A stretch of DNA of 64,000 nucleotides from Tolypeutes matacus (Eukaryota; Chordata; Mammalia; Cingulata; Chlamyphoridae). The stretch spans positions 1,039,591-1,103,590 of the forward strand of contig JAKSZT010000142.1 of the NCBI GenBank assembly GCA_026826555.1, in the 5' to 3' direction. Both the position numbers and the translations under genes were made by a program. Positions 55,850 through 64,000 of the stretch are shown here, one piece after another. The notes under the pieces are model-generated. The model was not told the origin of the DNA. It saw only the letters and a list, made by a program, of their open reading frames with translations, and searched no databases. Numbering within the stretch: the first letter of the stretch is position 1; each line of letters starts with the position of its first letter.

Positions 55850-58618
55850 CTAATCTCTTTTCTCTTGCCCAGCTTTCCTTAGTCTTCTCCGAAGTAGCTC
55901 CCAGAAGGCCTCCCAGTCAGCGCTCTCTTGGGGCAAATACAAGTAGTCCTCTTTCTGGAGCCACCGGGCAAGGCGGTGATAGCTGCGCAGCTGCCGCCAA
56001 TCAATAGGTTCCAGAAAGAGCAGCAGGAGACGAGCAGTCGCCGGTTTGGTCACCAAGTAGTAGGTGGCGACCCTTAACTCCAAATTGCACCAGGGACTGA
56101 CCAGGGCGTGGTGGCTGAGTACACAGAGAGTGGCTTTGCTGCTTTCCATGCTGGCAGCAATAGTGTCCATCTTGTCCTGCCCAATCCCAAAGTCCCTCTC
56201 AGGCAGGCATAGCCTCAAGCCCTCCCCAGTTGGAAGGGGCTTTTCCAGGGCGGGAACCAGTTCTTCCAGCACCCAGGCTCGGTCCTGCCCACAATAGGAT
56301 ATAAAGACATCATAGCAGTATTGGCTTCTGGGGTGCCGGCCACCCAACTTCCACCACCAGGCATGACACAGGGTCCTGAGATGGCGGTGCCAGGGCCACC
56401 GAGGACAGCACAGCAGTGCAAGGATGGTCAGCAGGAGCACGAGAGTGAAGCTGGTTAGAAAGCCCTGAAGCTCAAGATCATATGGGCAGTGGCCGGACAG
56501 GAAGGAGAGCAGTGGAGTCTTGGAGAAGTCAGAGGCATTGGCCTTGCAGATTGATTTCTCCAGCCCATATACAAAGGTGTTTGGGGCATGTGTTGCCCAA
56601 GGTCCCACCCAAGAGCTGTCACATTGGCAGGTGAAAGTGACATCTGAGAAATAAACATATTGAGGCATCTGGGGGATTAGCTCTTGAAGGCTGCCATCCA
56701 GCCCCAGGGCCCATTCAGAGTTCAGCAGCAGTAACCTGAGAAGGCCCAAGCCCCTGAAGCTGGAGACTGAGAGATTCCCAAGGTTCAGGTTACTTAAGGC
56801 CAGCACCTCTAACTGAGGCAGCTCCTTCAATAGCATCTCTAGCTTCACTGAGCTTGACTGGTAGAGGCAGTTTAGGTCTCCCAGCTCTAGTACTCTCAGC
56901 CTGGGCATCCCAAATAGTTGTGGAGCTTCCATACAGTCGTGATCAGACCAGAAGTGCAAGTGCTCCAGGAGAGGAAGCTGTGCAAAGAATCTCTGGGACT
57001 GATGGCTAGAGAAAATGTTGGAACTGCAGCCTTGCAGGGTGAGATGACGCAGGGAAGGGAAATGGACTGTGGTGTTTTCCGGATGCAGGAGGACACAGGA
57101 AGTTTGTAAGGTAAGGTTCTCCAAGAACAAGAAGGGTTCTCCACTGGGAACACTAAACTGGATGATCACCTCTGCCTGGGCCTCCAAGCTTAACAGTGCT
57201 GGAGGCCAGGGAGGGTAGAGCTCCAGCACCCCAGGAGAACCCAGCTGTAGATGGCTCAGTTTCTGTGGACCCTGGAGCTTCCAGCCTGAGAAATGCTCTA
57301 TATTTGTGCCCAGGAGGTTCAGTGAGGTGAGAGCAGGAAGATAGGAGAGCCAGCCTGGCTTCAGCACCTTAATTTTGTTCCAACTCAGGTCTAGGGTCTT
57401 CAGCCACCTGAGTCCCCCCAGGCTTTCACTGGATAAATTGGAGATGTTGTTACCACTCAGCCAGAGCTCCTGGAGTTGAGGAAGAGAGGAGAAGGCCCCA
57501 GAGGGCAGAGCACTGAGCCCATTGTAGGACAGATCTAGCACTCTCAGGCTTGAGCTGATAAGCCCCTCTGGGAGCAACAAGTTTGGGCCCAACTTATTCA
57601 TTGATAGGTTGAGCTTCTGAAGTTGGGACAGGGTATTCAGGAATCTGGTGGGAAGTGACTGCAGGCCATTGGCATGAAGGCTGAGGAGTTCCAGGGAGTT
57701 CCAGCTTGGGAGGTCCCCATCACCTAGGTTTTGGATTTGGTTTCTTCCAAGGTCGAGTGCACGAAGCTCAAAAAAGGCTGTCACATTCGAAGGCAATATC
57801 TCTGCACCTGTAGCTACAAGGGAGAGGGAATCCAGATGGAGCAGTCCTGAGTTTAGGAGATCTAATTCACTTAGTGGGGTGTAGTCCAGTCTCAAGGAAC
57901 GGATCTGGAGGCCATGCAAGGCTCCGACACCCACCCGCTTCAGCTGCAGATTGGCAGATAGATCCAGCACCTCCAGGAAGGGTGGCCATGGGCTAGGGCT
58001 GGTGGTAGGAGAGGAACCAGAAACAAGGCTTGGGAAGAGCCCTTGCAGTTCCTGCAATTCTGTCAGACAGCTGTGCCTCAGGGTCAGACGACTAAGGCTG
58101 ATAGGCAACCTGATGCTCTGGCTATGATTCAGGCAGTAGCCTTGGAAGGAAAGGCTATTGAGGAATCTGAGGGGCTCCAGGGCATCTGGAGGGAGGAACA
58201 GACTCATGCAACAAGGAGCTGGATGATCAAAGGAAAGGTGCTGCAGCTGGTCTAACCCTTGAAATGCCCCAGATGAAATCCTGATGTTGCCTAGCTGCAG
58301 CCTCAGAAGCTGCAGTTTGGGGAAGTGTCCAAAGGCATCTGCTGGCAGAGTAGAAATGGTGCCCTGGAGGCACAGCACCTCTATACCCTGAGGCACTGCT
58401 GTCAGGGTCCGAGCCAGGTCATTAACATTGGAGCATGATGCAAAAAGGTGCAGTCCTGGGGCCAACGAACAGAATGGGATATAGTTGGAGATGTTAGGTA
58501 ACAGTGAGCTGTCTGCTATGGCACAGTCAGGAGCAGTCCATGCCCAGCACAAGCCTAGGATCATCAAGGTCCACAGTAAGAGAGAGAGGAGCATGGAGGA
58601 GGACAGAGGTCCTTTCAT
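55850..58618 (-). CDS. TLR11: Toll-like receptor 11-like, intact
   Basis: Type I membrane pattern-recognition receptor; in mouse TLR11 works in endosomes with UNC93B1 and senses Toxoplasma profilin (with TLR12), signalling through MyD88. The CDS given encodes 922 residues, near the 926 of mouse. Residue order: signal peptide ([21 protein letters not shown]), about 20 leucine-rich repeats (for example [33 protein letters not shown]), a C-terminal cap with cysteines at 664, 666, 691 and 711, one transmembrane helix at about 717-738, then a TIR domain from YDVFISY (769) through [10 protein letters not shown] (box 2, 805-814) to FW (905-906). About ten N-glycosylation sequons are present. An in-frame ATG lies 48 nt further upstream (58666), but the 16 extra codons cross a splice-acceptor-like cctttcctag, so the ATG at 58618 is chosen. 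TLR11 rather than TLR12 is inferred from the neighbouring OR11-type genes, which match the mouse chromosome 14 locus. Human TLR11 is a pseudogene; this copy has no stop or frameshift. Confidence 0.9.
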   Translation of the reverse strand: MKGPLSSSMLLSLLLWTLMILGLCWAWTAPDCAIADSSLLPNISNYIPFCSLAPGLHLFASCSNVNDLARTLTAVPQGIEVLCLQGTISTLPADAFGHFPKLQLLRLQLGNIRISSGAFQGLDQLQHLSFDHPAPCCMSLFLPPDALEPLRFLNSLSFQGYCLNHSQSIRLPISLSRLTLRHSCLTELQELQGLFPSLVSGSSPTTSPSPWPPFLEVLDLSANLQLKRVGVGALHGLQIRSLRLDYTPLSELDLLNSGLLHLDSLSLVATGAEILPSNVTAFFELRALDLGRNQIQNLGDGDLPSWNSLELLSLHANGLQSLPTRFLNTLSQLQKLNLSMNKLGPNLLLPEGLISSSLRVLDLSYNGLSALPSGAFSSLPQLQELWLSGNNISNLSSESLGGLRWLKTLDLSWNKIKVLKPGWLSYLPALTSLNLLGTNIEHFSGWKLQGPQKLSHLQLGSPGVLELYPPWPPALLSLEAQAEVIIQFSVPSGEPFLFLENLTLQTSCVLLHPENTTVHFPSLRHLTLQGCSSNIFSSHQSQRFFAQLPLLEHLHFWSDHDCMEAPQLFGMPRLRVLELGDLNCLYQSSSVKLEMLLKELPQLEVLALSNLNLGNLSVSSFRGLGLLRLLLLNSEWALGLDGSLQELIPQMPQYVYFSDVTFTCQCDSSWVGPWATHAPNTFVYGLEKSICKANASDFSKTPLLSFLSGHCPYDLELQGFLTSFTLVLLLTILALLCCPRWPWHRHLRTLCHAWWWKLGGRHPRSQYCYDVFISYCGQDRAWVLEELVPALEKPLPTGEGLRLCLPERDFGIGQDKMDTIAASMESSKATLCVLSHHALVSPWCNLELRVATYYLVTKPATARLLLLFLEPIDWRQLRSYHRLARWLQKEDYLYLPQESADWEAFWELLRRRLRKAGQEKRD

Positions 58619-58632
58619 CCTTGTCACTGTCC

Positions 58633-58634
58633 CT
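58633..58634 (-). promoter_or_regulatory. Predicted splice acceptor AG of the TLR coding exon
   Basis: Minus strand: 'ttcatttctcctcctttcctag|ggacagtgacaagg' then ATG. The long pyrimidine tract ending in CTAG argues that transcription starts in an upstream exon and that the coding exon begins at 58632. Confidence 0.65.
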
Positions 58635-58639
58635 AGGAA

Positions 58640-59080
58640 AGGAGGAGAAATGAAGAGGCATGTCAAATCCTACAAAAGCTAATAATTCCAGCCCAGGAAT
58701 TTCTGATCTACATAACACCCTTGGGAGTTTGGGAACATATTGGAGAGTCAGTTCTGTGATTAGGATTCTTGGTCAACTAGTAGATGAAAGTTGTGCACAC
58801 TCAGTTGTGCCTCCCTGCCAGTTAGGAGCCAGTGGAGACCTGAACAGAAAGAGGCCCTCAAGAAGAGCATACCACTCGTGACAGTCCCCGGCAGAGAACC
58901 TGGTGACACTTCCCAATTCTCCTACTGGGGTTGGTTAGCTCATGTTTCTGAGCTCTTTGTGAGCTTATGGATGGACTAATCCCAAGACTAGGCAGCAAAT
59001 ACACTTGCCTCATTACAGAGTGGATTGAAGGGAAAATATTAAGGGTGATGATGCACACAAAAAAGACCTTAACATACACT
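58640..59080. other. Probable intron / 5' flank of the TLR gene
   Basis: No repeat or gene recognised. An upstream non-coding exon is expected somewhere to the right but could not be placed. Confidence 0.4.
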
Positions 59081-59084
59081 CTCA

Positions 59085-59268
59085 TTTAATCCTTTAACAT
59101 GTGACATATATGGAATCAATATTATTATCCTTATTTTACTAGTGAGGCATGTTAGAGAAGTTGAATGACTTGCCCAAGGATATAGAAGTAGAAAGTGGCA
59201 GAGTTGGGACAACAGTCCAGATTTTTCAGCCTCAAAGTTTGTTTGGTGTTCTTTCCACTAGAGTAGTC
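59085..59268 (-). repeat. MIR SINE
   Basis: 'attattatccttattttactagtgaggcatg ... gaatgacttgcccaaggatat ... agtggcagagttgggac ... ctttccactag' is the antisense MIR. Confidence 0.85.
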
Positions 59269-59269
59269 T

Positions 59270-61390
59270 TCAGGCAGGACTAGGGAAAGACTTCAAGTGA
59301 ATTCTACATTGAGTTACAGAAAATAAGGAGAATCTTAAAAGTTAGTTCAGGAAAAATATAAAGAAGGTATATAGTAGAAGAAGTAAGCAGGGGAATGAAG
59401 AAGTTGAAAAAGCAGATAAAAAGAAACACGAAGTCCTGCTACTTTTGTGGTCAGAACACAGGGCTGGAGGTAGGAGGGTGCATTGACCTTTTCCTCCCTT
59501 TTATTGCGACTTACTTGATCCTCTCCCATGGTGAAGCTTCCAATTCCACATTATGAAATGGGCAGTAATCAAATGTCCACCACCTAGGTTCTGAAAAGAT
59601 GGAAAGAGGAGGAGACCAGATTGGTGCTTTGGGAGAGATAGGTGTCAGTTAATCACAAATGACAGACATTGCTCTCCTGAGAGGGCTTGGTGTTACTCAG
59701 TAAGTCTTGCTTTTGGGAAAAGGAGGATTAGGCATTAAAATACATGGTCTTCTCTGTTTTCCCCTTGAGGTTTCCATGAAGATAACATGCCTGAAGGATC
59801 ATAATAAAGTCAGCCCTAGGAGCACTAAAGCTTCCTTTCCTCATGCAATATCCCTGCAGCTTCTGTTGCTTCATAGTTCATATATACCTCAGATTTTATG
59901 GAAAAGTTCAATTGACCAGAAGCCTGAGGAGAAGGGCCTGGGGATTCCTTATCTAGGTGACTCAGTTTTGCAAATGGATGAGACTTCTTGTGGACCACAC
60001 TCAATATTCCTGATAATACATGATTATATTTCCATGGCTATTCTCTTGCATTTTTGAAGGGCTGTTTCTTGAGCAGACTCTGCAGTCCCTGGCAGTGTCA
60101 AATAATGTGCCCCGTTATGTTTGAATGTGCCTCTCTATTCTAGTATCTAGATAGATTTCAGGGGCTGGAATAGTTACAAGATCTCAGAACCAGAAAACTC
60201 AAACTCCTTGGGGCAGAGATCTTATGACTACATAACAATTCTGAGCTTTGGAGTAGGATCAAGGACTAGGGATGGTCCCATGTCCTCAGAAAGTCAGTTT
60301 TGGTGGTATTATACAGAGGCATTGCTTAGATTATACACAAATGACATCCATCATTTGGCTGGGTAAATTCTGGCAAACCTTAACTCAAATGCTCCCTATA
60401 ATTCTTGCTTTACTCTTGCCTACTTCCTGCTTAAACCTTGTCTCCTCTAGAAAGAATCTATGCAGGGGAGATTCTCCCTTTTTGCTTTCTTCCCTGCTAA
60501 TTTTTGCTACTTGTTCTTTCACCTTTTCCACAAAGCTGGAATGGGAGCAGCAGGCTGTTTACCTTTGAGCAGAAGATATGGAGATCAGTGGAGACAGAAT
60601 TGAAATTTTTCAGGATGGATTCTCTCTCATCTCCTGCAGCAAACTTATAAAGGCCTTTTCTTCCGTGATTCCTTTGGCCTCTCTCATACATAAGTGCATC
60701 ACCCCTATTATTAGATCAAAGGTAGAAAGTGCCAGTGCAAAGAGGAGAGTACTTTGCAAACCTCTTAGCTTCTCCTAAAACTGTACCTTCCTCATTCTCT
60801 TTTCCCTCCCAAAAAAACTTTTTTTTATTTTTTTATTTCATGATTTCCTCTTTTCCAGTCTGGCTTGGGGATTTCAGTTCTCATTACATTTGTATCACAT
60901 CCTTCTAAGTTCTTAAAGAATAAGTTCCCTCTCCATTTTTTCAGAAGAGTTTTTTTCTTTGCAATAACCTCTTCACCATTTCTACCCTTTCCTCCATCCT
61001 GTCCTCCCAGCAATCCTAACATTAAGCTCCTTTGTAGCAGGAAGACTGAAAAGGGACCCACAATCTTAGTGTGGGGAACTCGACTTTCAAACTAAGATTG
61101 GAAGTGCACAGTAGAAGGGAGAAGAAAGGGAAAGTTAGACCCTACTTGAATGGTAGGATCTTCTTTTCCATAGGCTATAGCCATCAAATAACTTCTGTAA
61201 ATGTAGCCATGAAATCAGAGCTAGGATTGGGTAATATAGTATCCCAAAGAAAGGACGTCCCACATTCTGACTCCTATAATGCTTGACTTGACTGAAACCT
61301 TTTTTGAATGTTTTGTTTTCCTGCCTCTGTTCTTAGAGTAACAATTATATAAGTTTGATTATGGAGACATTGAAATAGTTCTCTCATCTC
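59270..61390. other. Intergenic DNA
   Basis: No gene recognised; a weak L2-like patch near 60370-60470. ORFs here have no motif. Confidence 0.4.
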
Positions 61391-61404
61391 TTGTATTCAT
61401 TTTT

Positions 61405-61792
61405 TTAAAAAGATTTATTTTATTTTATTTATCCCCCCACCCCCACCCCTTGCCGCTTGCGCTCTCTGTCTGCTTGCTCTGTCCATTTGCTGTGTGTTCT
61501 TCTGTGTCTGCTTGTCTTCTCGTCTTCTCTGCAGGAGACCCAGGAACCGATCCTGGGACCTTCCAACGTGGAAGAACGGCACTCAATCGCTTGAGCCATC
61601 TCAGCCCCCTGGTTTGTTGTGTCTCTCATCGTCTTTTTCCTCTATGTCTCTTTTTTTGTGTGTCATCTTGTTGCGTCAGCTCGCCGTGTGTGGGCCAGCT
61701 TGCCTTCACCAGGAGACCCCAGGAATCAAACCCGGGACCTCTCATATGGTAGACAGGAGCCCAGTCCCTTGAACCACATCTGCTTCCCCCTA
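61405..61792 (-). mobile_element. DAS-type SINE, long chimeric form
   Basis: Two related modules: at the left 'gcttgcgctctctgtctgcttgctctgtcc ... aggaaccgatcctgggacc ... gagccatctcagcccc', then 'gttgcgtcagctcgccgtgtgtgggcc ... caaacccgggacctctcatatgg ... ccacatctgcttcccc'. A perfect 12-bp duplication, gtattcattttt, flanks it (61393-61404 and 61793-61804), so the 388-bp composite inserted as one unit. Confidence 0.9.
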
Positions 61793-61809
61793 GTATTCAT
61801 TTTTCAAGT

Positions 61810-63085
61810 ACCAGGTGAGTTGCTTTTTTTTTTTTTTTTTTTTTTGTACTTGAGGATTGGGGAAAAACAAATTATGCTCACTCTTTCTACATATTCTCTA
61901 GTTTGGAATAAAATCTTAGTCTCAGTGGTATCTCAGTTATTTTTTTGCTTATTAATATTCTTGCCTTTAAAGCCCTCCTGTCCACTAAATCTGTCTCTCT
62001 TGCTGTCCATTCCAATATAAAGATTTGCTTAAGAGGAGTGTCACCTTCCTAAAGTAGGAGCACTGACAGAAAGGTACTATTTTTAAACTTCCATCACTAC
62101 AATTACTTTCTTATTTGATGCCCAGTACATTAGTGGCAGAGTGTTTTAGCTGCATATTAATATCCGTTTTCCTAATCTTCCTGTTTAATACAACCACAAA
62201 TCTAATTTGGTGGTAATATGCCCAATCTTAACAAATTAAATGTCTCAGACTCCTTTGTAGATAGGGATCATTATGTGGTACACTTCTTATCAATGAATAA
62301 TGCAAGTGGAATATAGGTTTGTCTCTTTCATGTGGCCTGAAGCTTCAGCTGCCATCCTCAGTTAAAAAGGTGACCTTCAGAATAGAAATATATACTAAGA
62401 AGGATAGATTTAAAAAGCCAGGAGAGACTGGGTCCTGACTGATATCTTAGAACTGTCTACCTTGAGGATGCTGTGGACTACCTCTAACAGTTTTTATGTG
62501 AGGGAAAAAAAAACCTAAATATTTATTTTGCATAATCTGTTGTTACTTGGATTTTCTATTATACGTGGCTAAATCTGTCTAATATATAAAGCAGTTCTGG
62601 GTCCCTGGATAGATCTTGAATTTCCTTTTTGCCTCCATTCTTCATGGAGAAAGTGTGGAGCAAGTGAATTATTTAATGAAAAATAATGATTATTTCTTCC
62701 AACTTGCTCCTTTGGCAAAATAGCTGAATTCCCATAAAAAATGGTTCTGTTTTTAAGATGATTTAAAATAGCTGTCCTGATAGTAAATAACTTACGTTAT
62801 TTAAAAGGGGTGAGCATTTGAAATATACTGTTAAAAGAGCAGTGATAAAGGATAAGTATCCAAAGCATAAAAATTCAAACTCTTTTTAATGAAAATTGGC
62901 TCTTGTACTAGTGGTAAGCAGGGAGTTCTGGTGAGAGATAAATGGGAGGGCTCTAGGGCAAACTTTTCTGTTTGGGAAGATTCATTAAGGATTCAATTGG
63001 TTACATGTATGTCCTTCCATTTCTTCTCTTTTCTTTCTGATCCAATCCATCTAGAATGAGAACTGCAAAGCCAGAGTTTGCCACC
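61810..63085. other. Intergenic DNA
   Basis: A T-run at about 61826-61846; otherwise no gene or clear repeat recognised. Confidence 0.45.
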
Positions 63086-63090
63086 AAGAC

Positions 63091-63188
63091 CTTTGAGAGA
63101 GAGAGAGAGAGAGGGAGGGAGGGAGGGAGAGAGGGAGGGAGAGAGAGAGAGAGAGGGAGAGAGAGAGAGATAGAGAGGGACAGAGAGA
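63091..63188. repeat. (GA)n/(GGGA)n purine microsatellite
   Basis: Almost pure purine tract of ga and ggga units. ORFs called across it are artefacts. Confidence 0.97.
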
Positions 63189-63429
63189 GCGAGTTGATTC
63201 TGAATGAAATAGAAGCACCAGAGAGCCAAATTTACTCTCTTCCACAAGGTTATCCCACTTTGAAAAGTCTTTGAGAAGCTGTAGAAAGGCACAAGTTATA
63301 AGATAGTGGTACTATCTTTTCCTTTTGCTAAAAGGATAGGAAAGATACAGTTATGTAATATGTCTAAAAGTGTTGCTCTAAATTGTGTATCCCTTTCTAA
63401 ATATTAATTTTTAAATTCTTCTTCTGAAA

Positions 63430-63720
63430 CTTAGACAAAGTACAAATGTTTGTCATGGAGAAATTAGGTTAACAGATGATAACATAAAAGAGGAAAAAAA
63501 GAACTTTTCACCTATAATACCATCACATATTTAAGAAAGATTATATTAAAATTGTGTTCCCTTGTCTCTTTTTTCACTTAAGAACATAATAAACATTTAC
63601 ATATAAATGTTTCTTATAATTAATCTTCACATAATTTGTGTAGTTATTGTTTAATATATTGTTTAATAATAGAAAATAAATTCCTTATTAGCATGTTTCT
63701 TACATTCATTTCTCCTCTAC
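63430..63720 (-). repeat. Old L1M 3' fragment
   Basis: 'aacttttcacctataataccatcacatatttaag ... tcacttaagaacataataaacatttac' fits the antisense old L1 3' region. Confidence 0.5.
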
Positions 63721-63827
63721 TCTATTCATTTCTGGAATATAATTCATTATCCTGCAGAGGTATAGGGTTCTTCTGAAGGTAGGTAGCTATATGGTACATA
63801 GCCATAGTTCTCAAGGGAGAATGCATG

Positions 63828-64000
63828 GTATAGCAGAAATCTTACTGACCTTGACATTTACAAAACCGGTTCCTTCATTCACTATTTGTGCGACCTTGGG
63901 CAACACACTTGGTTTCTTTGGGTATCAACTAGGAAATGAGTATGAAAGAATTTATACCCTAATTGTGTAACAGAATTTTTGTGAGAATGAACTGAGAAAG
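63828..64000 (+). repeat. MIR SINE, cut by window edge
   Basis: 'catggtatagcagaaatcttactgacc ... actatttgtgcgaccttgggcaacac' is the MIR core in plus orientation. Confidence 0.75.

Noticed and set aside
55741..56300. Plus-strand ORFs across the TLR TIR region
   Set aside because: Shadow frames of the TLR coding sequence on the other strand.
61450..62020. Overlapping plus-strand ORFs of 92-133 codons
   Set aside because: They are antisense readings through the chimeric SINE and its flank.
63051..63292. Ser/Leu/Pro- and Arg/Glu-rich ORFs on both strands
   Set aside because: Produced by the GA microsatellite.
1..64000. CRISPR arrays, operons, ribosome binding sites, prokaryotic mobile systems
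   Set aside because: Sequence is vertebrate nuclear DNA; direct repeats present are retroposon target duplications and microsatellites.

Overview
This is a mammalian nuclear DNA window. The coding density is very low, most of it is dead retroelements, and there are two kinds of single-coding-exon vertebrate genes. The SINEs identify the clade: at least nine copies of a tRNA-Ala-like element whose 3' half reads through a 'gaacccgggacctccatatgg'-type B-box region and ends in poly-A. These match the DAS-SINEs described in armadillo, including monomers, dimers and copies fused to a ~180-nt unrelated body. A xenarthran, most likely armadillo-like, is therefore inferred. Very ancient mammalian repeats (L2, MIR, MER5A, MaLR/MLT1-type LTRs) are also present.

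Layout. 1-0.8 kb: CpG-rich L1 5' UTR-like end and a DAS-SINE. 1.2-2.1 kb (-): an olfactory receptor (OR11-like) pseudogene. 2.2-17 kb: AT-rich intergenic DNA with L2, L1 tails, an ERVL-class pol remnant and SINEs. 17.5-33.2 kb: a block of stacked L1 elements: a 5'-truncated copy, a long minus-strand copy with an internal deletion, a twin-primed (inverted) copy with a 15-bp target duplication, and a full-length 6.1-kb copy with an 18-bp target duplication. 33-47 kb: MLT1-type and ERVL-type LTRs, an ERVL dUTPase-like remnant, SINEs, MER5A and old L1. 47.2-48.2 kb (-): an intact OR11G-like olfactory receptor. 49.4-50.3 kb: L2. 52.7-53.4 kb (-): a processed pseudogene of COMMD8. 55.85-58.62 kb (-): an intact Toll-like receptor of the TLR11 type, with a recognisable splice acceptor just upstream of its start. 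58.6-64 kb: upstream flank with MIRs, a chimeric SINE and a GA microsatellite.

The two functional genes are not a pathway. Their adjacency reflects synteny, since in mouse Tlr11 lies beside an OR11-family olfactory cluster on chromosome 14, and the human TLR11 locus on 14q11.2 is a pseudogene. The most notable content is the apparently intact TLR11-like receptor outside rodents. No bacterial-type systems, CRISPR arrays, tRNA or rRNA genes were seen.
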